Positions 20,830 to 22,758 of a DNA stretch of 22,758 bases are shown piece after piece (position 1 is the stretch's first letter; each line of letters opens with the position of its first letter). The notes under the pieces are model-generated. The model worked only from the letters and a program-made list of their open reading frames with translations, was not told the DNA's origin and searched no databases. The position numbers were made by a program, and so were the translations under genes. Source of the stretch: an uncultured Pseudomonadota bacterium (lineage in GTDB: Bacteria; Pseudomonadota; Gammaproteobacteria; Burkholderiales; SG8-39); assembly GCA_903909415.1 (NCBI GenBank), contig CAIVVS010000071.1, positions 1-22,758 on the forward strand. The letters are read 5' to 3'.

Positions 20830-22758
20830 TCAACGACGCTGCGCCTGGAACGACGCCACCGCGGCATCCCGCCAGTAGCGCGGCTCCAGCTCCCGCCACG
20901 CGACGGCCCGCAAGCCCGGCGGCCCTGCCGGATGCGGGCCTACGGACACGATGAGCGCCCCATCCCGGTCGGTGCGCAGGACCCGCGCCCCTGCGGCCTC
21001 ATAGCGCGCCAGCACCTCGGCGCGCGGATGGCCGAAACGGTTGCGGTACCCGGCGGAGACCAGCACCAGGCTGGGCGCGACCGCGGCGAGGAAGGCCGGG
21101 GTCGAGGACGAGATCGAGCCGTGGTGCGGCGCCAGCAGCACGTCGCTGCGCAGCGACGGCGCATCGCGCGCGAGCAGGCGCGCCTCGGCGCGCGCCTCGA
21201 TGTCGGCGGTGAGCAGCAGCGACCCGGCGGGCGACGCGACCCGCAGCACGCAACTGCGGTCATTGCCCTTCTCCAGCGGGTCATCCGCCATGGCCGCGTC
21301 CGGGTGCAGGAAGCGGAACTGCACCCCGTCCCACTCCCAGGACGCGCCCGCGCGGCAATCATGCCGCTCGCGCGCACCGTCCAGCGCGCCGGCCAGCTCC
21401 GCCGGCGGCTCGGAAGACAGCCAGGCCGCCTGCACGCCCGTGCCCTGCAGCAGGGAACGCGTGCCGCCGGCATGGTCGCGGTCCCAGTGCGACAGCACCA
21501 GCGCGTCCAGGCGCGCCACGCCCTCGGCGCGCAGCACGGGCAGGACGACGCGGCCGGCGGCGTCACTGTCCGGCCCCCAGGCGGGGCCGGCATCGAACAG
21601 CAGGGCGTGGCGGCGCGTCTGCACCAGCACCGCCTGGCCCTGCCCCACGTCCAGCACCAGCGCGCGAAAGCCCCCTTCCGCCGGCCGCGGCGGCACCACC
21701 AGGAACAGCGGCAGCAGCAGCGCCGCGCCCACCGCGCGCGCCGGCACGCCGCGGGGCGCGATCATCCACAGCACGCCGATGCAGGCCAGCGCCACCGTCC
21801 AGGGCCGGGGCGCGTGCTGCTGCCAGACGGCACCCTGCAGCCCGGCCAGCCACTCCAGCAGCGGCCACAGCAGCGCGAACACCCCGTGCGCCAGCGCCAG
21901 CACCTCGCCGCCCAGCGCCCAGTCCGGCAGCACCGCGCCCGCGATGGCCAGCGGCGTGACCACCAGGCTCACCACGGGAATCGCGATCGCATTCGCGAGC
22001 GGCGAGGACAAGGACACCTGCTGGAACAGCAGCAGCAACAGCGGCGCGAGCGCGAGCGTGATCGCCCATTGCACCCGTCCCCACTGCACCACGCCGGCGA
22101 GCAGCTTCCCGCCCAATGCGGCGGGCCGCGACGGCGCCGCGTCCTCCACGCGAGTCCCTGCCGCCACGCGCGTCCCTGCCCCGGAGCCGGCGATGAAGAT
22201 CACCGCCACCGCGCCGAAGGACAGCCAGAATCCCGGTGCCAGCACCGCCCAGGGATCGAGCAGCAGCACCAGCGCAAGCGCCGCGCACAACACGCGCGAC
22301 GGCGAGCCCGCGCGCCCGGCCCACAGCGCGGCCGCGGCCACCCCCACCATGTAGAGCGTGCGCTGCGCCGGCACCGCGAAGCCCGACAGCAGGCAGTAGG
22401 CCAGCGCGCCCAGCAGTCCGGCGGCGGCGGCGGCGCGCTGCGCCGCCAGCCAGAGGGGCAGGCCGGGCACGCGGCGCCAGGCGAACAGCGCCATCCATGC
22501 GAACAGCCCGGCCACCATGGTGACGTGCAGGCCCGAGATGCTCATCAGGTGGCTCACGCCAGTGCGCGCGAACACCTGCCAGTCGGCGCTGTCGATGGCG
22601 CGCTGGTCCCCTATCGCGAGCGCCAGCAGCACGCCGGCAAAGCGATGTGCCGGCAATGCATCGATGAAGTGGTCGCGTATCGACTCGCGCGCTCGCTCGA
22701 TGGCATAGGACGGCTGCCATGCGCCGTCGTCAGCGAGCCGGCGCGCGCCGGATTCGCC
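20830..22758 (-). CDS. comEC: ComEC/Rec2 DNA-uptake channel protein, N-terminus cut by the window edge
   Basis: At least 642 residues are visible; the frame stays open to the right edge, so the true start and the usual N-terminal DUF4131 region lie outside. The competence domain begins with HRFAGVLLALAIGDQRAI and the hallmark VSHLMSISGLHVTMV, followed by many membrane helices. The C-terminal third is a metallo-beta-lactamase domain: LVLDVGQGQAVLV, LLFDAGPAWG, the metal motif SHWDRDHAGG and LLAPHHGS. ComEC forms the inner-membrane channel for single-stranded DNA in natural transformation, and the metallo-beta-lactamase domain is thought to act as nuclease. All visible domains look intact. Proximity to other competence genes cannot be checked from this window. 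Confidence 0.94.
   Translation of the reverse strand, partial: GESGARRLADDGAWQPSYAIERARESIRDHFIDALPAHRFAGVLLALAIGDQRAIDSADWQVFARTGVSHLMSISGLHVTMVAGLFAWMALFAWRRVPGLPLWLAAQRAAAAAGLLGALAYCLLSGFAVPAQRTLYMVGVAAAALWAGRAGSPSRVLCAALALVLLLDPWAVLAPGFWLSFGAVAVIFIAGSGAGTRVAAGTRVEDAAPSRPAALGGKLLAGVVQWGRVQWAITLALAPLLLLLFQQVSLSSPLANAIAIPVVSLVVTPLAIAGAVLPDWALGGEVLALAHGVFALLWPLLEWLAGLQGAVWQQHAPRPWTVALACIGVLWMIAPRGVPARAVGAALLLPLFLVVPPRPAEGGFRALVLDVGQGQAVLVQTRRHALLFDAGPAWGPDSDAAGRVVLPVLRAEGVARLDALVLSHWDRDHAGGTRSLLQGTGVQAAWLSSEPPAELAGALDGARERHDCRAGASWEWDGVQFRFLHPDAAMADDPLEKGNDRSCVLRVASPAGSLLLTADIEARAEARLLARDAPSLRSDVLLAPHHGSISSSTPAFLAAVAPSLVLVSAGYRNRFGHPRAEVLARYEAAGARVLRTDRDGALIVSVGPHPAGPPGLRAVAWRELEPRYWRDAAVASFQAQRR

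Noticed and set aside
1..22758. Mobile element, prophage or anti-phage defence island
   Set aside because: No transposase, integrase, terminal inverted repeats, tRNA junction or defence-type gene was seen; composition and gene types are those of core chromosome.

Overview
The window is GC-rich (roughly 70% by eye) chromosomal DNA. It is densely coding, with short gaps, overlapping start/stop codons and strong third-position GC. Gene content and order suggest a betaproteobacterium, probably Burkholderiales or a relative: a surE-pcm-nlpD run, an EXDD-type RelA, a two-domain PPK2, CYTH-CHAD, MnmH, and a MoxR-DUF58-transglutaminase operon. This assignment is inference from family knowledge, not a database match. 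I see no tRNA, rRNA, insertion sequence, prophage or CRISPR array.

Layout. (1) 1-1329, plus strand: the tail of a TesA/arylesterase-type SGNH hydrolase, then tRNA 2-selenouridine synthase (mnmH). (2) 1326-2261, minus strand: an HDAC-family deacetylase whose stop codon shares a CTAG with the mnmH stop. (3) 2433-7965, plus strand: a tight operon of MoxR AAA+ ATPase, DUF58 protein, TgpA-like membrane transglutaminase, MltB-like lytic transglycosylase and an SSAT-like GNAT acetyltransferase. It ends in a hairpin that overlaps the last stop codon. (4) 8187-9119, plus strand: a lone HD-domain phosphohydrolase. A near-perfect bidirectional terminator separates it from the convergent minus-strand genes. 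(5) 9183-17964, minus strand, in transcription order: relA, CYTH-CHAD, ppk2, surE, pcm, nlpD, and an isocitrate lyase/PEP mutase-family lyase. (6) 18133-19846, plus strand: an EamA/DMT transporter and an MtfA-like zinc peptidase. (7) 19870-22758, minus strand: an alpha/beta hydrolase, and ComEC/Rec2, which runs off the right edge.

How the genes fit together. Region 3 looks like an envelope/peptidoglycan module: a chaperone-like ATPase with its DUF58 partner, a membrane transglutaminase and a murein lyase. Region 5 groups (p)ppGpp synthesis (RelA), a triphosphate-tunnel plus polyphosphate-binding protein (CYTH-CHAD), a polyphosphate:AMP kinase (PPK2) and a nucleotidase/exopolyphosphatase family member (SurE) with protein repair (Pcm) and the amidase activator NlpD. 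This reads as a stress, polyphosphate and stationary-phase block. The position after nlpD where rpoS usually lies holds a C-C lyase instead.

The most unusual structures are two short tandem triplications placed exactly on translation starts in region 5. A 12-bp repeat makes two consecutive start-Glu-Thr-stop mini-frames in front of the CYTH-CHAD gene. A 23-bp repeat splits what looks like an ancestral pcm/nlpD ATGA overlap and leaves an eight-codon mini-frame. A 14-bp FNR-type palindrome lies between relA and the divergent transporter gene, and several genes (surE, relA, EamA) have -10-like boxes only 6-9 nt from their start codons.
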